The notes under the pieces: generated by a model | Databases searched by the model: none | What the model was told of the DNA's origin: nothing | What the model saw: only the letters and a program-made list of their open reading frames with translations | Made by a program: the position numbers and the translations under genes | Source of the DNA: Populus alba | Taxonomy: Eukaryota > Streptophyta > Magnoliopsida > Malpighiales > Salicaceae | Assembly: GCF_005239225.2 (NCBI RefSeq) | Contig: NC_133284.1 | Coordinates: forward strand, 3,625,770-3,689,769 | Direction: 5' to 3' | Length of the DNA stretch: 64,000 nt | Part shown: positions 35,403 through 48,781 of the stretch, in pieces | How positions within the stretch are numbered: position 1 is the stretch's first letter | Layout of the letters: the number at the start of each line of letters is the position of its first letter

Positions 35403-36711
35403 TGGTCTAGCTGAGGACGATGGAAGAGTTGATGGCCGGCGGTTGGAGTTGGTTGCAGGTCACGGCGGGAAGAAGAAAAGTTGCAGAGGAAGCAAAAAAA
35501 GAAGAAAAAACACGCGAGAGGGGCTGCAGTGAGGAGAGAGAAACCGACGGTGGCTTTTGGTGGTCGGCTAGTGGTTGCGTTGGCTTCTTGTGGTACAGAT
35601 GATGGTGGGAAGACCGGTGATGAGGGTGGTGGTGGCTGAAGGCCACGATGGAGAGAGAGAGAAAGAAGAAATGTGCAGAAACCGGAAGAAAAACTAGTTT
35701 TTTTTGCCGACTTTAGACCCGATTTTCTCCTCTCTCAGGCCATGAAATCCACCTCTATTTATAGATGGTGGAAGAGGGCAATCTTGTCTACATGGGGGGA
35801 AATTTCAGCCCTTCATTTAGTTGGGAAGAATCCCAACCATTGGGCTTAACTTAGGCATCATGGGTCGCAATTCTGCAGACAAAAGCTGACTGAGTAGGCC
35901 TCTTTAGGCTGCCACCAGTGCTAATATATTGTCATTTAGCCTGAACGGGTCACATGGAGTTGCAGAGAAAGTGCAAAGGATCATTTTAGTAATAAGATTT
36001 GTCAAATTTGGTGGATATTAGATACATTCAATGCAGCGGCAAAGTAGTCAACTGGACCAGCTTTTTCAAAAAGAAAAAAAAAAAGATAATGAACAGTGAT
36101 GAAATCTGTTTTTGGCCAAGGTTCATTTCAGTCCTTTCTCTTTCAATTGCTGTCAATTGAACCCTAATTGACCCTAAACCTTTTTTATTTAATGCGATTA
36201 AGCCCTTTAATTTCAATCAATTATCTTGCTTAAAATCAAATTTGATCTCTTAAAATTCCAATCTTCTTAATTAAACCCTAATTAGGCTCTCAAACTTAAT
36301 TTTTCACCACTTAAGCCAAAATAAAATTAATTTGACCCATTTAAAGTATAATTAAGTCATTGCACTTAATTAAATCCTTTAATTGGACCTAAATTAATTC
36401 TTAAACATAATTAAAATTTAATTTGGGCTATGATCAAATCAAATTGGCCTATTAAAAATTTAATTATGTCTTTGAACGTAATTTTTATGCAAATTCGTTC
36501 CAATAATCATTTCATTTGACCTTGAATTTGAAATTTTTTCTTCTTTTTTGGGCATAATAAGGTACAATTAGGCCTTGAATTTTCTTTCAAAATTGCAACT
36601 TGATTCCCCGATTTGCTTTCTCAACGTTGTCAGCCTTTATTTTATTTTTTTATTTTAATTTTTGAAAAAGAAATTAATTTTTGGGAGTAACCCAGAATTG
36701 GGTTATGACAA
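35386..36711 (-). mobile_element. Gypsy LTR with promoter, inserted in a hAT element
   Basis: On the minus strand it starts TGTCATAACCCAATTCTGGG at 36,711, contains a TATA box (TATAAATAG at 35,755-35,763) and continues into a pyrimidine-rich R/U5-like part. Its beginning matches positions 1-102 of the window. Its start cuts into hAT transposase sequence at 36,712. The other end merges with decayed integrase sequence, so it is truncated or rearranged. Confidence 0.6.
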
Positions 36712-37715
36712 ACTGAATCATCAATATCTTTCAATCCCGCACATACAATAAGATTGACAATATGTACACAATATCTAACATGCATGAAGTATTTTGACAA
36801 TATATTAGTTGCCCAATTATTTGTTACTCTCTTCAAATATTTTATTGTCAAATTATTTGAACTTGTATTGTCTACTATAACTGTTAAAATGTTATCAAAT
36901 TCCCTATTCCAATAAACAACTCTCAATTGCTTGGCCAATTATTTCACCTTTATGATTAGAAACTTGACAAAAATTTAGAACTATTTTATTCAAATTTCAA
37001 CCTTCATCAATCCAATGGGCAGTCAAACACATATAATTAATATTTTTGGATTGATGTCCAAGTATCGGTTGTTAAACATAAACGTTGATCTTTAAAAGCT
37101 TTCTTTAATTTTTCCTTCTCATCTACATAAATTTTCAAACAATCTCACCAAATCATCAAACGAAAAGGAACATCAGATCTAGGTTACATTACTTGACAAA
37201 ATGATTTAAATCCTTGGTTTTCAACAAAGTTAAAAGGTAGCTCATCAAGTATAATTATTTTTTCCCAGGGCTTTCCCACACTCTTCATAACTATAACCTA
37301 CTGCCTTAATAGTCGTCAGATTTTCCTCTCCATTATTACCCCCTTTATTATAGGCCTAGGTTTTAAAACTAAAGTTTTTTTTGTTTTCGGTCAATCACAA
37401 AAGGAAATTTTATGCATACAACTAGATGACTCCACAAGTTACTAGTCCTATTAAGTATAGTATGACATGCATAGTCTTTTCCACAATACATACATGTAAC
37501 CCTATGAGCTTTAGGATTACCATCTAGTTTTTTAAAAGGATCCCAAATTTGGGATGTTTTTTTTTATTAGATTTAAAAGGTGGATTACCTTCACTTTCAG
37601 TGTTGCTATTTGTACTAGAAATAGCACCTGGAACTGGAACTGGAATAGGCAAAGAATTAGGATCCGAACTTGAAGGATTTGATTCATTTGGTGTAGGATC
37701 TTCCCGATTACCCAT
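36712..37715 (-). pseudogene. hAT transposase with BED zinc finger, left copy
   Basis: The N-terminus MGNREDPTPNESNPSSSDPN is followed after a frameshift in an A-run (9 As) by a BED-type finger (WDPFKKLDGNPKAHR, CMYCGKDYACHT, NLWSHLVVC). Further on are NYMCLTAHWIDEG, LNFCQVSNHKGE, ILTVIVDNTSSNN and YCVHIVNLIVCAGLKDIDDSV, all typical of plant hAT transposases, with stops between. It is cut off at 36,711 by the Gypsy LTR. hAT transposases cut and paste DNA between short inverted ends; this copy is inactive. Confidence 0.85.
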
Positions 37716-38844
37716 CTAAAATTATAAAAAATAAAAATAAAAAATAAAAATAAAAAACATGAATTTTAAAGTTAAAGCTAACATGTTCAATTGCAAAGAG
37801 GATTTAAAGACCAGAAATTATTTCCAATTGCAAAAGCAAGAAAAAAAACCCACTATTCTAGCCCAATTGCCACTATTCTGCCAATTAATGCAAAAGCAAG
37901 AAAAAAGCCTTTTGGTGAATCAAGCAAAAGTTGAGCATCATGTTAGGTTTTCATAAAATTGCAAAAAGGCATCTGTCACCTCTCTATTCTAAAAAACTTG
38001 TATACTACTCATAGAAATACACATCATAATGAGCTCCAACATCTGACTAGGCAAAAAAATTTCAAACAAGGTGTACATTATAATGGAACAATGGTTTATA
38101 ATAGATCATACATGAAAATCAAATATTTCCATGGAAAAGGTTTTGCAAAAACACACAATAATTTTAACTGAACAAAGCAATCAATATCTAAAAATTCAAC
38201 AAACCATGAAGTCAAAAAAATCAACAGTAAACTTGAACTTATTATAAATATAACATAACACCCAACAATTATAGTTTCACATTATAGCCAACTTTGTAAC
38301 CTATCCATTGTCCCACTACATCAACCATACTGACAGAATTGATAGTTGAACAAGCTTTTACCAAACTCAAGTCTATCCATAAATCAACAACAAAATCTTG
38401 ACCATAAAATAGTCTATCAATTCAAGGCAAATAAAAGGCACTAGCAATCAGGATAAAACGGATTGATAGTTGATAATACAAATCAAAACCACATATTAAA
38501 GTTAATAATACTAAACAAAGGAATCAAGAACTCAAGAAAATCAAATAAGACAAAAGGCATGACTGAAACAAGATAAAGGAGAGAGGAGGGGGGTGAACTT
38601 GAAGAAAGATGCAAAAACCCTAGCTGTAAGAGGATAGAAAAAGGAGAAGAAAAGGTCAGAGAAGCATGAAAGTTTGAAACAAATGATACAAGCACACGAA
38701 GGCCAGAATTAACACATGGATAAACTTTACCTTGCCGTCTTTTCTCTAATGGAGGAGCCCTCTCTTTCTGTTGCAAGTGAAGAGAGAACCCAAGGGTTTT
38801 TGTTTGGCTACAAGTATACTAGATGGAGATGTGGGTTATTGTTT

Positions 38845-39301
38845 TGTTAGAGAAGAGATAGATGTAGGGGGAAGAGACACAGAGTAGTGTAATTGCTCTT
38901 TGCAACCTTTTGTTGCTTACAATAAGAACAACAATCTAAGGCAGAATCTCTCTGTAGAGGAATCACTCTAGAATTTGTATTAAGAATAGCAAATTGCCTG
39001 ATTACAAAAACTGTCGTTTCTTATGTTATGCTCTCTTCTTAAATACCCTCTACTAATGAATTATAATCTAATACATATTTGAACTCTAATCCTAGTCTAA
39101 CTAGGAAACTGCTAGCTAACTAGGAAAATAATAACTACAGCTGATAAGTTTTCTTAATCAACCTGACTAGGAAATATTAAACTACAGCTAGTAAGCTTTT
39201 AATCAGCTTTCACGTTTCCTTGGTTTCCCATGTTTCTGTCTTCCAGTAATCTTTGTGTTTTACAGGGTTCCTTCCTTTGTCTCCTCCTGATTTGCATCAC
39301 A
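38845..39301 (-). mobile_element. Candidate solo LTR inside the hAT, left copy
   Basis: On the transposon strand it starts TGTGATGCAAATCAGG and ends CTTCTCTAACA, about 457 bases with TG...CA ends and a Copia-like look. No clear target duplication was found, so the boundaries are tentative. Mirror copy at 62,159-62,616. Confidence 0.45.
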
Positions 39302-39605
39302 GAGTGGATGAAAATTGAAAGGGAAAGGAAGAAAGGGATAAATCATCTTTGGTCTGAGCGGCGGCTTTTCATGTAATGTTATTAATTAGGGTTAGGTTTA
39401 CTGTAGTATTTATAGGTCTTTTATATTTTATGGTTGGTTTGGTTTGGTTTGGTTCACCGGTTTCAATTGTAAAACCAAAATTGAACCGAACCGGCAAGAT
39501 TTTATGGTTTTAAAAATCAGTTTAATTGGTTTTTCATTGCAATTCGGTTTTCTCGGTTAATTTTTCATCGGTTTTTTCGGTTAATTGGTTTTTTAAACAC
39601 CCCTG

Positions 39606-40316
39606 CTAATTACCATGGATTTTCACCCCTAGTCATGACAAAATTTCTTTTAAATTTATTATTTTTCACTTGGAAGTGGTGTTGTTTAACATGGGGTTTA
39701 CATTCTATGCCTAATATGAAGGCCTTCCGGACCTTAACTAGTTACAGTAAGCTAACCCTTCTATAAAACTGGGCTTATTGAATATTCTGAAGTTATAATT
39801 GCTTTAGTTAATACGCCTGAGTTCTTCATTAGCTTTGTCTTGTTTATCTTTTACAAACATCTTCACAACATATCCCACATCAATAAAAGATTTATCTCAT
39901 TTTATAATTTTTACATGTGGCATATTATGATGAGCAAGTTATGAATCATTGGCATATTTGGCATGTCCATATGTCAAAATGAAAACTTTGCCCATAATAT
40001 TACTTGTGAAGAGTATCATTTTAATGTGATAGATAGATAGATTGCTTTTAATAATTTGTTATATTATATATAAACACACACTAACACACATAAAGGTTTG
40101 ATCCCATAAATAGGATCGTCAACACATCAATCCAGTCCATATATCTAAGAAATTTCCATTTTCGTCCGTTGATTAATCATATTTTATTGAAATTCTACCA
40201 TGGAGAAATTTAAACCGAAATCTCAAACATAAGAATTTGAACCAACAGAAGGGAACAAGGGAAAAGAAAAACAGAGACGCATGAATGTTTTTCAGCGATT
40301 GATATGTCTTGTAAAA
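39606..40316. other. 3' flank of the left WAKL gene
   Basis: AT-rich; no gene seen. Mirrors 61,146-61,854. Confidence 0.5.
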
Positions 40317-42829
40317 TCAGCATGTTGTAATATTTTATCAACGGTTCACCATCGGATGATGTAGTCCTGCCAGTATCAAATTCACCACTGATTGATGTCG
40401 AAACTGCATCCCAATCATTGCTTGCATCATCCATGGTGTTTTTTGATATTTTACAGTTCTCTTGAATATTTAGCTCTTTTTGAGACAATCCATTTATCCT
40501 CTCCAACTCTGATGTGACTTCTCGCATTGTAGGTCGATTTTTCCCATTCAAATTCAAGCATCTTTTCGCAAGATTAGCAACAGAGATAACTTCTTCACTC
40601 TGACAGCCCTCCTTAACTCTAGCATCAAGAATATCAGACAGTCTATTGTCTTCCATCAACATAATAAAATGCGTGGCTAAACTTCTAGTCTCTGTCTGAC
40701 TTACAGAAAATATCGGTTTTTGTCCGCTTATGAGCTCAACCAGAACCACTCCAAAGCTATAAACATCACTCTTTTCTGTAAATTGACTAGACTGGAAGTA
40801 CTCGGGATCCAAGTAGCCAAAAGTACCTTGCACAAGAGTGGTCAAGTGAGTTTGATCGATGGATATAGATCTTGAAGATCCAAAATCAGATACTTTTGCT
40901 CTGTATTTCTCATCTAGGAGTATGTTTGTAGACTTGATATCACGGTGATAAATCGGAATGGATGTTGCTGAGTGTAGATAGGAAAGTGCTCCGGCAACTT
41001 CAATGGCAATCCGTAATCGCATCTCCCAAGATAACAAGAGATCTTCGTTTTGATCATGGATATACTTGTAAAGATTTCCATTGGGAATGAACTCATAGAC
41101 TAGCAACGGAACTTCAGTCTCCAAGCAACAACCGAGCAACTTAACCACATTCTATGGTTGATTTGTGAAAGAACGACGACCTCATTGATAAATTCTTCAA
41201 GCTTTCCTTCATCAACGACCACGGACTTCTTAACAGCAACAATCCTTCCATCTGCTAACATCCCTTTATAAACTGTGCCTTGACCACCTTGACCGAGTAT
41301 TCTATTCACATTAAAAACGATCAGTGGCTACTTCCAACTCCTTTGAACTGTATATTTTTGTTTTTTGAACCCAACCTTCAGCAGCACGTAATTCCTGCTG
41401 TAACAATAGCCCACCGTTTCGTTTGAAGAATTTCTTTTTGAGTTCAATCTTTTGCCATTTCTTTACAAGTTTATACAACCACCAAATGCCCATCAGCGAT
41501 GACAATGCCAGGACAACTGCGCCTATAACTGCATTATTTACAACGAAGAAAAAGTTAATTTGTTGGCATGTGCAATCATCAGCATATATATATATATATG
41601 ACTGCTGAGTAGCAACAAGCTAGATTTAGTAGCTAGTATTTTAAAATTTTATACATTTAATCTTTTGGCTCACTCCAAAAATAAGAGCTTCTTCTCTGTT
41701 TTACCATCCTAGTAAGGAAAACAACAAGAACAACGACAGCAAGAAAGTAGAAGAAGAAGAGAAGAAATCTTAGACTTACCTATCAAGGCTATATAAAGTT
41801 TATTGATCTCGCAATCGAAAGACCCCCGTGTATTTACACATTTAAGTAACCTCGGCACGAATGCTTTGATTCTTTACATTCATCCACATCTAATAAAATA
41901 ATAAGAGAAAAAATCCAAAACGAATAAGATGATTATCCAATGTTAGGACAAATATCACTAACAAAATTAGCAAGCCACCATTCCCATAGCAAAATCATCA
42001 TTTTCTCAACAAACAAAATGCTGTCATCACTAATATTTTTTGGAGGAAAAAAGTATTTACCTATGCATCCAAGGTAAGGGATGCCCTCATAGCCCCAACC
42101 ACACACACATTCGGATCGAAAAGACTCATTGTAATATCCTCTGCAATGCACGGGATCATCAGAATTCACATTCGTTGTCCAACCAAGCTCTGCTGGAACA
42201 TAATCTCTATATTGCAACGAGAATGGATCGCTGACATTCGATTCGAACCATGTCTGGTTCACCAGGAAGGCCAGCTTGCATCCTTCTCTATCTTGATTAT
42301 CATCTGTAGCTTCTAATTTTGGATTGAAAACCTGAAGGAATGATGGGGGTGAAGCCTGGCAGAAATTTTTACTCTTTACGTCACTGCAGGTAGACTCACA
42401 ACCGATGAGACTTGGCGTGATTCCGGTCATTAGAGCTTGAGTATTACAACCTACTGCGATGAATACATCATAGTTTCTGGAGAAGACAAAAGGAGTTCCA
42501 GTGAAATTCAGAGTTACACCATCTTCCCTGCCAGTACAATTCGAGGATATTATTGGACTTTTGACAGTAACAGTGGCTCTTTCAGCTGAAATATTCAGCA
42601 CCTCCATGTTGATTCCACTTATAAAAGCTCTAGCAGGGTTGAAAGTTGCATTGCATTCTATGGCGAACCATTCGTTCATGCAGCAATCTTTTCCTATTCC
42701 GAAGGGGTATGGAATGCTGATGTCTCCACAACGATCTGGACAACCAGACCTTGCGATCGGTGCTGCTGCTGCTGCTAGTTGAAACATTAGCATCATCAAC
42801 ATTAATTGAAACACCAATTTCCAAACCAT
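40317..42829 (-). pseudogene. WAK-like receptor kinase, copy D (left arm), frameshifted
   Basis: Same three-exon layout as A-C but a diverged paralogue. Exon 1 (42,829-42,061) is intact: signal peptide with an alanine run, galacturonan-binding domain ([20 protein letters not shown]), EGF start. I prefer the Met at 42,829 over the upstream one at 42,895 because it begins the hydrophobic signal. Exon 2 (41,889-41,780) and exon 3 (41,528-40,317) carry four one-base indels in short runs relative to the right-arm copy: near 41,850, 41,313-41,317, 41,152 and 40,333-40,336. The kinase motifs ([22 protein letters not shown]) are all present across frames. As assembled it encodes only a truncated receptor. 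Because the mirror copy is intact in these exons, sequencing error is a strong alternative to true decay. Confidence 0.88.
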
Positions 42830-43840
42830 TTCCGCCCTTCTTTTTTCTTTTCTTTTTGAAAGTTTTGATTCCAAATCGCTCCTAAATAAGTTCATATATC
42901 CCTGTAAAGCAAGAATTGAGATGTTTCTTTGTACCTTCTTGGTGACTCACCGGGTCAAACCAGCAAGTATAAATAAAAAATAAACACCGGTGGAATGTAG
43001 ATTTTTCAGTAGCATATAGTTGAAAAGTCGTCCAGTTCCTTGGTCTCCAGAGATCGATTCAAATTTAATTTTTCAAGGAAGTAATGAATATAAAATTCGT
43101 GTATACTAGTCAATTGTACAGTTCTGAGAGTTACTAGTCAATTTTCATATGGTTTGGATTTTTATTTTGTTTACAAATGAGAGATTCAAGCTTGAAATTT
43201 TTAGGGGGGGGGCGAACACTTCCATCATCTGAGTTACAATAAAATTCTTTCAAGTTTCTTTTTTTGACCGTTTTTTTTTTTTTTTTCTTTTCTTGTTTGG
43301 CTGCTGCAAAGAAGAAGAGAAGAGAAGAAAGATCGCTATCGTTGCTGGAAAAAAAATAGGGTTCCAGGAATGGTTCTTCTCTGTATGGCCTATGGAGCGT
43401 GCTTGGGTTTAACACAAGGGGACGCAGTCTACTGTGTTAACTATGGGCCCTATGCTTCCTAGGAGGTTTGCAGGGTACCAGTAGTACCCCTATTCACCGA
43501 TTTTGGTAACGAAAAAACAAGAAGAAGAAGAAGAAGAAGAAGAAGAAGAAATCAGAGGCTTTGCCTATCATGGCTATAGAGAGTGTATTGATCTCGCTAT
43601 CTATTCGACCCGCCCAATTCTTGACCTAGGCTAGGCTGAGTTATTAGCCAGATGGGATATGATGACTATGGTAAGGACCCGAAAGTTAGTTTCTTTTCCC
43701 TCTTATTATTTGCAGCCTTCATTTCAACAATTTCCTTATCTGAACATTTTTAATAAAAAAAAAAAACATTAACAGTAACAGCCTTAATTGCATGCATTCC
43801 TGTCCATTGACAAAGTAAAGTTTCATATCCTAGACTACTT
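42830..43840. other. Spacer upstream of copy D with a WAK exon-2 relic
   Basis: It contains an (AAG)n run near 43,521-43,550 and, at about 43,558-43,605, the mirror of the exon-2 remnant described at 57,860-57,910. No complete gene is seen. Confidence 0.5.
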
Positions 43841-46182
43841 TTAACTCTTTAAGCCACGATGTGTGTAGGGGGCATGGATCAGGCTTCCCTTCAGAAACCG
43901 CCTTCTCGGAGAGAGAATAGAACCAGCCATTCCTCCATTTAAACTGCAAGAAGTTAGCTTTCAAGTGAGAAGCAGATTGCAATTTTATTTTATTCTTGCA
44001 GTAGATGTGCTGCAAAATAAGGAAAATTTTATCCTCCCTTAACCCTCTTCTATTAGGTCCAAGTAGGCTCAAGTCTCTTAACCAACATATATTTATCAAA
44101 CTAGTTCGAATCCACCAACTCAATCAAAATTGATAAAGTTGTGCTAAAAAGCTTAAAGCTAAGGTTAACAAAAACTTGTACCTCCTTAACAGCTGTTGGG
44201 AAGTGGGCAACAGCGCGTGCATAGGCACATAATCTTTCCCCGATAGCTTCTTTAAATACTATTCCTTTTTTCTGCAGCTGCTGCAGAAGCAAGTTCTGTA
44301 ATAAGGCTAGACACCTGGAAACACAAATGTCAGTATCAATCAGATCTATTCATTTTAGAGATTTTATTGTGCACGAACAAAGTCAAGAGCTTAACAATCA
44401 TAATCTTGTGAAGCAAAGGTCTGCAAAAGGATAGGAGGCTTCGCGAAGAGCTGAAAGGAAAGAGCTCTTTGCCAAGTTGTTGGAGCATGACTTGCTTAGA
44501 TATGCACACCACATAGAAAACAGAAAATCATGTGCAAGAAATACCTAGTTTCACAATTACATCATCCAATTGATTTATATCTTAAAGTCCACAAAGCATA
44601 AAGAAGTAGCACTAATAGGGAATGGGATTTACTAAATAGCATCAAGTAGACAGCGGATTAGCTTCAATCAAATGAAAGCATTAAAGAAATAAATAATGAA
44701 TGAAACAAATTAAATCATCCAAGTATAAAACTATAAACACTAGCGAAAGATACGCAGTAATTCAAACTCTGATGCTTTAAATAGACACCATTGTCAAAGA
44801 TAGCTTTACCTCATAGCGGAATTCTTTCTCCACGGCACCAACAGTTGCCCCTGAATGACGAGCTCCAACAAGCATGAATGCTGAGATCCAGATCAGCTTC
44901 TCTAACATTTGCTTCTGAAAAGCTTTCTTGTCAAGAACCTGATTGCAACGATGAATAAAAATGTAAATATGCCATACTAATATCAGAATGTGAATTCCAC
45001 AATTCTGAATTTAAAGGGGAAAGAGGGAACGTTGGACTAAGTTTGAACACTGAAAAAAATAATAATAATAATAACCCAGTAAACCCACCCCATCAAAGTG
45101 CCAACCTTGACTTTCATGTAAGATATCTTTGATTACAGAGTTAAACCTGAAGATCTTATCTATTTGTGTCAACCTCCAATCCCTGTGTTTTTTAGATTTT
45201 AATGAATTCCCTTATAATGGTTTCAATCAGATGAAGATTAAGAAAACTTTCTTTACCTTACAGGACAGCCCTCCAGCATGCAATCTAGCAGCTACTGCAG
45301 ATGCCCATTTCCCATATGCTGCAGTCAGTCCTTCAGGATTGGTATCAGTCTTTCCATCAGTAGGAGGTTCTCCAAGCTTTGATACAGCAAAATATGCCAG
45401 CACTTGGTCTGCATCACCAAGACCTTTACTTTGAAACCATGGCTCCAGCATCCCATTCTGGAAAAAAACCAAATCTGCTAGACTGTCAGCATCCACCCAA
45501 TCATTCACTGCCATTTATCAGAAGCCATAAAATGCATAGCAAAGATTACAAAATCCAAAGTTTCAGATCAAATAAATTCCATAATAGCATAATCCAACGA
45601 CATTGATGAAGAAAACACTGAAATTTTGTCACTCAACTGTTCTTTCTTTCTTTTTTAGATCAAAATTTAAGCAATTCAAAAGGCATAAGACATATTAAAC
45701 TTCCAATTCAATCAAACAAAACAATCCCATATACAATTCGATTCAATGAGAGCATACAATATTATAATTCAATCAACAAAACTAAAAGCAAAAACAATAC
45801 ATATTAAACTTCCAACTCAATCAAACAAAACAATCCTAAATACCATTCGGTTCAATTAGAGCATACAATATTATAATTCAATCAACGAAACTAAAAGCAA
45901 AAACAATTTGCACTGTGACCATTGTTATAAAAACAAAACAGCAACATTTAATCAGGTATTGATACCGCTCCATCTAGGCTTGGGTGTAGCTTCGAGAACA
46001 GCATCAAGATCATCATTTCTTGTACAAACCAAAATGGGACCCTCAAAATCAAGCGGCACCGGTTCTCCTCTCTTCACAAGCAAATCCTGACCACTGCCCA
46101 TTTCTTGTAAGGCCCTTCCCACCCTTCCAACACCAACAATCACGGCTGGGGTCACCTTGGCAGCATTTGGGGCTGTGGCCAT
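43841..46182 (-). pseudogene. Rossmann-fold protein of unknown function, left copy, frameshifted
   Basis: Five exons on the minus strand: 46,182-45,966; 45,474-45,257; 44,938-44,810; 44,314-44,182; 43,943-43,841. They match the right-arm copy (55,277-57,621), except that exon 4 has one extra base in a T-run (44,266-44,271) and exon 5 one extra base in a G-run (43,868-43,872), each breaking the frame. Function and motifs are given under the right copy. Confidence 0.85.
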
Positions 46183-48320
46183 AGCTGAAGTTTGAGTCTT
46201 TTGAGTCCTGCTAATGATTTCGGTGCTAAAAAATTGAACTTTGAATTGGGTTTAATGAGAGGAGTTATAGAGAGTAGTGCTAGTAATGAGAGTGTGGGGG
46301 CCATGTGTTTTGGTGATAAGGTTTATTAGCAGTGCAAGAGAGGGGTGGGGATAGTGTTGGGGCCATGGTGACTGCCCGCTAATATCGAAGGCACAAAGTG
46401 ACAGCATGGGGGCGCTCACCACTCAATTTCTAGTTATTTATCCAAAAAAACACTTTTTTTTTTAATTCGAAAAAATTACACCTTTCAGAAATTGTATTTT
46501 GTAGGCTTAGATAAGCGAGTAAAACTCAAATTGTTCCATGTTCTTACAAGAGATGTACGCCTTGACTCGAACTCGAACTCGAGACCTGTTGTTCATATCT
46601 CAAGCCCTTTATCCTATATAGGTCTTCTAATCTTATTTTGTTTTTATGTTCTTTTTTTTTCCTTACAGGTCACCACCTCAGTTTTTATTGATATCCATTT
46701 TTTTTTTATGATCCATTTTAAAATTATGTATATTTTAATTCATCTGTGGACAAGTTTTCCTTGTCTAAATTGATGCATTTATAAGGTATTTTTTGGGCAT
46801 AATTCTCTTGGAATAAAAAAGCTTGACGTGAGAGAGAACCTCAAAGGTTCGATTTATTTTACATTTAAGGTCTTGAATCTATATTTAATGCCACAGTTAT
46901 AAATCCTAAGCTAGGGTTAACTTGGGGTAGGGATGGTTTCTTATCGGAAAAATATCAACTTCAATTATTTTAATTTTTTTATATTATTTTAGTAAAGAAT
47001 ATGAATAAAATATCTAACGCTTTAAAAATAATTGATTGCTTAGGTTAAATATCCGAGTGGTCTTTTATTTTCATACATTTTGTAGCTTTTTCTCCCATGT
47101 ATGTGATTCATGACTGATTACAAAAAAAGCTCGAATGAATGACAAGTTAATTAACAAATTTAGTTTATTTTTAAAATATAAAGAGAGAAGTGATTTTGTA
47201 GAAATTTTATTTTAGATAAAACTAGTTTATTGTTTACACTACCCTGTCGATCATACTAAAAAAAATTAACATAAAAAATATTCACGTTGCAAGGAATTTT
47301 TTATATTGTTATTAAATCTAGCCCATTAATTTAATCTTGAAATCACTCAATCCTATTTTTTTACTTGACTAAAGTTTCAAATTAAACAATATAAAATTAT
47401 TTTTATATGACATAATTAATTTGGTAAGTTTGAAGATAGTCAGGATAATTAATAAAAAATATAGTTAAATTACTAAAAAAAAATATTAAGACAATGAGAC
47501 ATTGGATCAATTTATGTTTTATAACTTAACTTATTAAATTTATAATTTAAATTACAAACTCTTCTAGATTAAATAGATATATTTTTTAAAATTATTTTTT
47601 TTGCGTTAACGTGACTAATTCAAACTAACAAATACAAAAATTATCCCAAATGACATGTACACTATGAATGTGACCTATTCAAACTAACAAATACAAAAAA
47701 TAACTAACATGAGATTTACAAATTAAGCACCTTTTCGTAGCGATGTTGGATTCTAGTTGTTGTTTATATAGTTGTAAAACCTGGATTAATAGATTTATCC
47801 AAAAAAAAAAACTCTTCAGAACTTCATCTGGCTAGATTTTTAATTGATTAATCAAGTATAACACTTACTTGATTTACTTTTTTAGATCATTCTTCAAATC
47901 AAGAAAGAAAAATATGATTATATATATATATATATGTTATCACAGCACCAAACTCGTTAAAACTAATCAAAAAGCATTAGGAATGGCCAAATCATCGAAC
48001 ATTGTCAAAGCAAATGAAAAGTCAATGATTTGCAGGTAAAAAGGAGAAGAAAAGGTTTGCACACTATTAAAGCACGAAGTAATCAAGCATTTTTCATTCA
48101 ATCATCTTGAAAGTTGAAGCCAATAAAACAGTGACACACACACAAGACAAAGATCAGTAGCCATCAAGCTACAGCAGCAAATGAAATCCTCCAGATGATT
48201 TTGAGGAACCCTTCGCTGTTTTATTAATTTACAGCAAACACCATCATACATACATGGACTGACCACCTGTTTTATTATAGCATACAATAACTGCTTCGCC
48301 GGAGCCATGCCCAAGTTTTC
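46183..48320. other. Intergenic spacer, left arm
   Basis: AT-rich with an (AT)n run near 47,918-47,935. A CTCGAACTCGAACTCGAG palindromic phrase lies near 46,567. No gene is seen. Mirror of 53,141-55,276. Confidence 0.5.
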
Positions 48321-48781
48321 TCATTTGCAAGAGCATGGATCACAGGTGCAGCTTGATCCACACTTGCAGCCATTCTCAGCACCAGAGTTCATCTCCGACC
48401 TCTCATAGAACCTGCAGCAGCAGTAGCAAATCAGTTAAATTCCTTTTTATCTGGAGCTAGTTACAGTATTTCAACTCAGCGACACTTACATCTGAACTGG
48501 TGCAAAACCTGCAATGATTGTCTCAGTTGTGGTGCTTTCTGAGATACCTAGGGTCAGGGTACATGCCACATCTGCCAAGGAAATCACGAAAACAGAAAGG
48601 TAGATGTCAGAATATAGTCTCCAGAGAAGCAAGGAAATAAATAGAATAAGAAATCAAGTAACTAATATGCTCCATGACTGGGTGTTTCTAGGCAAAAGCT
48701 TTTAAAGAAAAGAAATAGCAATTACTTGCAGCCACTGCCGCACTTGCAGTCAGATCCACAGCTACAACCTGATCCAGACAT
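48321..48781 (-). pseudogene. MT2: Type 2 metallothionein, left copy, frameshifted
   Basis: Three exons on the minus strand: 48,781-48,726; 48,571-48,490; 48,411-48,321. Identical in layout to the right-arm gene, but exon 2 is 82 rather than 81 bases because of one extra base in a G-run at 48,551-48,553, which shifts the frame before the C-terminal cysteine domain. A TATA box is at 48,877-48,884. Confidence 0.88.

Larger units (their letters stand above)
36712..39605 (-). mobile_element. hAT transposon, left copy, truncated
   Basis: The 5' inverted-repeat end is CAGGGGTG at 39,605 reading down, followed by many AACCG repeats (subterminal motifs). The adjacent 8 bases read GTAATTAG on the transposon strand. 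It is transcribed on the minus strand. A Copia-like solo LTR lies inside (38,845-39,301). The distal end is lost to the Gypsy LTR. Confidence 0.75.

Noticed and set aside
38483..38776. 97-codon minus-strand frame
   Set aside because: It lies in the hAT 5' leader on the transposon strand, is low in complexity (Ser/Leu/Phe-rich) and is broken in the mirror copy.
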